Of a stretch of DNA of 7,845 bases, positions 6,630-7,845 are shown one piece after another (position 1 is the first letter of the stretch; each line of letters starts with the position of its first letter). Origin of the DNA: UBA830 sp036339975. Lineage in GTDB: Bacteria; Pseudomonadota; Alphaproteobacteria; MPNO01; UBA830. The notes under the pieces are model-generated. The model was given only the letters and a program-made list of their open reading frames with translations, ran no database searches and was not told the DNA's origin. The stretch is taken from positions 1 to 7,845 of the forward strand of contig JAYYZV010000093.1 in the NCBI GenBank assembly GCA_036339975.1, given 5' to 3'. A program made the translations under genes and the position numbers.

Positions 6630-7845
6630 TTCACTTTACCTTGGGAAGACTGAATCGTAAGTGCTGAGATGGGCGCTAGAGCAAAACCGCGGGCTCGGAG
6701 CTGGCGTGCCCAGTTGGCGATCCTTTCGAGTGTTACTGGGTACGGAGACGCAATCCCGATAGCCTGTGTGTCCCTCCGTGCGCGTGTCTCCAGTTCCCCG
6801 AATCTCCTGTCGATATTTTTGCGGGATGCCGTTTCGTCCAGAGTTAACTTAGATACGGCGAACGCGATCCCGAGCTCGTGCGCGATAACCGGGGTGGTGC
6901 TTCCCGTCGTAGTTCCGCTGTCCAGATACAGAAGTCCCCGTCGTTTAAGCTCATTTAACACCGGTTCCATGTGTTTTCGCGAGGCTGTAAACCGTGACCC
7001 TAGAAAGTCGACCACCCCAACATATCCGGATGCCCGGCTAAGCCCCCAGAAAAGCCGATTGAGATTCTGGTTGGCATTCAGCGATGTCAGAAGTGTCTGC
7101 GGGCCCGGGTCATAGGACGGATAGTTTACCGGCTCCATCGGGATATTGATGAGGACCTCGTGTCCGGCCGCCCGGGCGAGCCTGACCCATTCTTTAAGTT
7201 TTGAGGAATGGGGCGCAAAAGCAAGCGTAACGGCCCCGGGCAGGCCCTGGATCGCCGACTCTGTAGCGGCGTCGGAGAGACCGAGGCCGGTCACTACGAT
7301 ACCAATTCGTGGGCGTTTGTCCGCCCGGTTAAAGGGCTTTGCATATACATCAACGGGTTTACGACCGTCGTATCCGATCCGAGGTAGCGGCCCGATGGCA
7401 GTGGTCTGAACTAGACCTTTATCAGGAGCGGGTAGTAGTGGGCCGTCCGAAATTACTCTTGCCAACGGCTTTGGGTTTTTGGGTTGATCCGGCCGCGTCA
7501 GAGGTATCTCCGCCGGTTTTGCTGCCACTGACGGCCTCTGATTTTTTGTTGTTTGCGTTTTTGAAGAAAACCCTATCTGGGGAGTGGTCATCTTTGTTGC
7601 TTCCGGGATTTCATTATCCTTTTCCGGCGTCTCGGCCGTCTTGGGAATGCCGACCGGGTTCGGAGCTGCAGCCCCCTGCGTATTTATAGGTGTCGATTTC
7701 TCCCGTTTTGGTGCCTCTATCGGCTCCTTCGAAGATAGTGTTGGCGGTCTCCCACCCAGAGTCTTTTCCTGAAACACAAATTCAGCCAGAACATACTCGT
7801 GCGTTGCTGTAGCGATCTTGTTTTTTTGGGCTTTGGGGCTGGTCA
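6626..7845 (-). CDS. Divergent polysaccharide deacetylase (DUF610/YibQ-like), open at window edge
   Basis: The C-terminal domain (about 155-375, counting from a GTG at 7777) belongs to the divergent polysaccharide deacetylase family. Motifs are IVVTGLGLS (160-168), LPGAVTLAFAPH (179-190), HEVLINIPMEP (206-216), DPGP (223-226) and LLYLDSG (282-288). The molecular function of the family is not established; a role in the cell envelope is assumed from the fold. The first 125 or so residues are a Pro/Thr/Lys-rich, low-complexity linker. The frame has no stop back to base 7845. The GTG at 7777 has no good ribosome binding site. A start at the edge is likelier: the minus strand there reads TGACCAGC, so one more A outside would give ATGACC, a 406-aa protein whose start would overlap an upstream TGA. 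In related genomes the upstream neighbour is often ctpA. I see no membrane helix or signal peptide in the visible part. It overlaps rppH by 4 bases. Confidence 0.88.
   Translation of the reverse strand, partial: TSPKAQKNKIATATHEYVLAEFVFQEKTLGGRPPTLSSKEPIEAPKREKSTPINTQGAAAPNPVGIPKTAETPEKDNEIPEATKMTTPQIGFSSKTQTTKNQRPSVAAKPAEIPLTRPDQPKNPKPLARVISDGPLLPAPDKGLVQTTAIGPLPRIGYDGRKPVDVYAKPFNRADKRPRIGIVVTGLGLSDAATESAIQGLPGAVTLAFAPHSSKLKEWVRLARAAGHEVLINIPMEPVNYPSYDPGPQTLLTSLNANQNLNRLFWGLSRASGYVGVVDFLGSRFTASRKHMEPVLNELKRRGLLYLDSGTTTGSTTPVIAHELGIAFAVSKLTLDETASRKNIDRRFGELETRARRDTQAIGIASPYPVTLERIANWARQLRARGFALAPISALTIQSSQGKVK

Noticed and set aside
6669..7772. Several plus-strand open frames (62-148 aa) opposite the deacetylase-like gene
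   Set aside because: The minus-strand frame encodes a recognisable conserved domain, and these frames are antisense, Arg/Ser/Pro-rich shadow translations.

Overview
The window is chromosomal DNA from an alphaproteobacterium. The F1 part of the ATP synthase is encoded as a stand-alone atpH-A-G-D-C cluster without the F0 genes. It is followed on the opposite strand by rppH and a divergent polysaccharide deacetylase gene, an arrangement I know from many Alphaproteobacteria. The proteins match alphaproteobacterial versions, but I cannot place the genus from sequence alone; a free-living Rhodospirillales-like organism is only a guess.

Layout. Positions 1-4435 (+): the last codons of atpH (delta), then atpA (alpha), atpG (gamma), atpD (beta) and atpC (epsilon), all tightly spaced and evidently one operon. 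All catalytic motifs are intact. Positions 4436-4678: a 243-bp gap with no convincing gene, holding a degenerate sigma-54-like element and an inverted repeat. Positions 4679-5992 (+): a complete Amt-type ammonium channel gene with a signal peptide, the twin histidines and the GlnK-docking C-terminal tail, but no glnK beside it. Positions 5993-6110: a convergent intergenic region with two possible hairpins. Positions 6111-6629 (-): rppH/nudH, an RNA 5'-pyrophosphohydrolase of the Nudix family. Positions 6626-7845 (-): a divergent polysaccharide deacetylase (DUF610/YibQ type), open at the window edge and overlapping rppH by four bases (ATGA).

How they work together. The atp genes make the rotary catalytic head that couples the proton gradient to ATP synthesis. 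Amt supplies ammonium and is probably controlled separately by nitrogen status. The deacetylase-like protein and RppH form a separate, translationally coupled minus-strand unit, probably continuing upstream of the window.

I found no mobile element, CRISPR array, RNA gene or defence system, and nothing that looks like a new multi-gene system. The points most worth a second look are the insertion of an orphan amt between atpC and rppH, the loss of both canonical metal-binding motifs in the deacetylase-like protein and its unusual N-terminus, and a possible sigma-54 promoter for amt.
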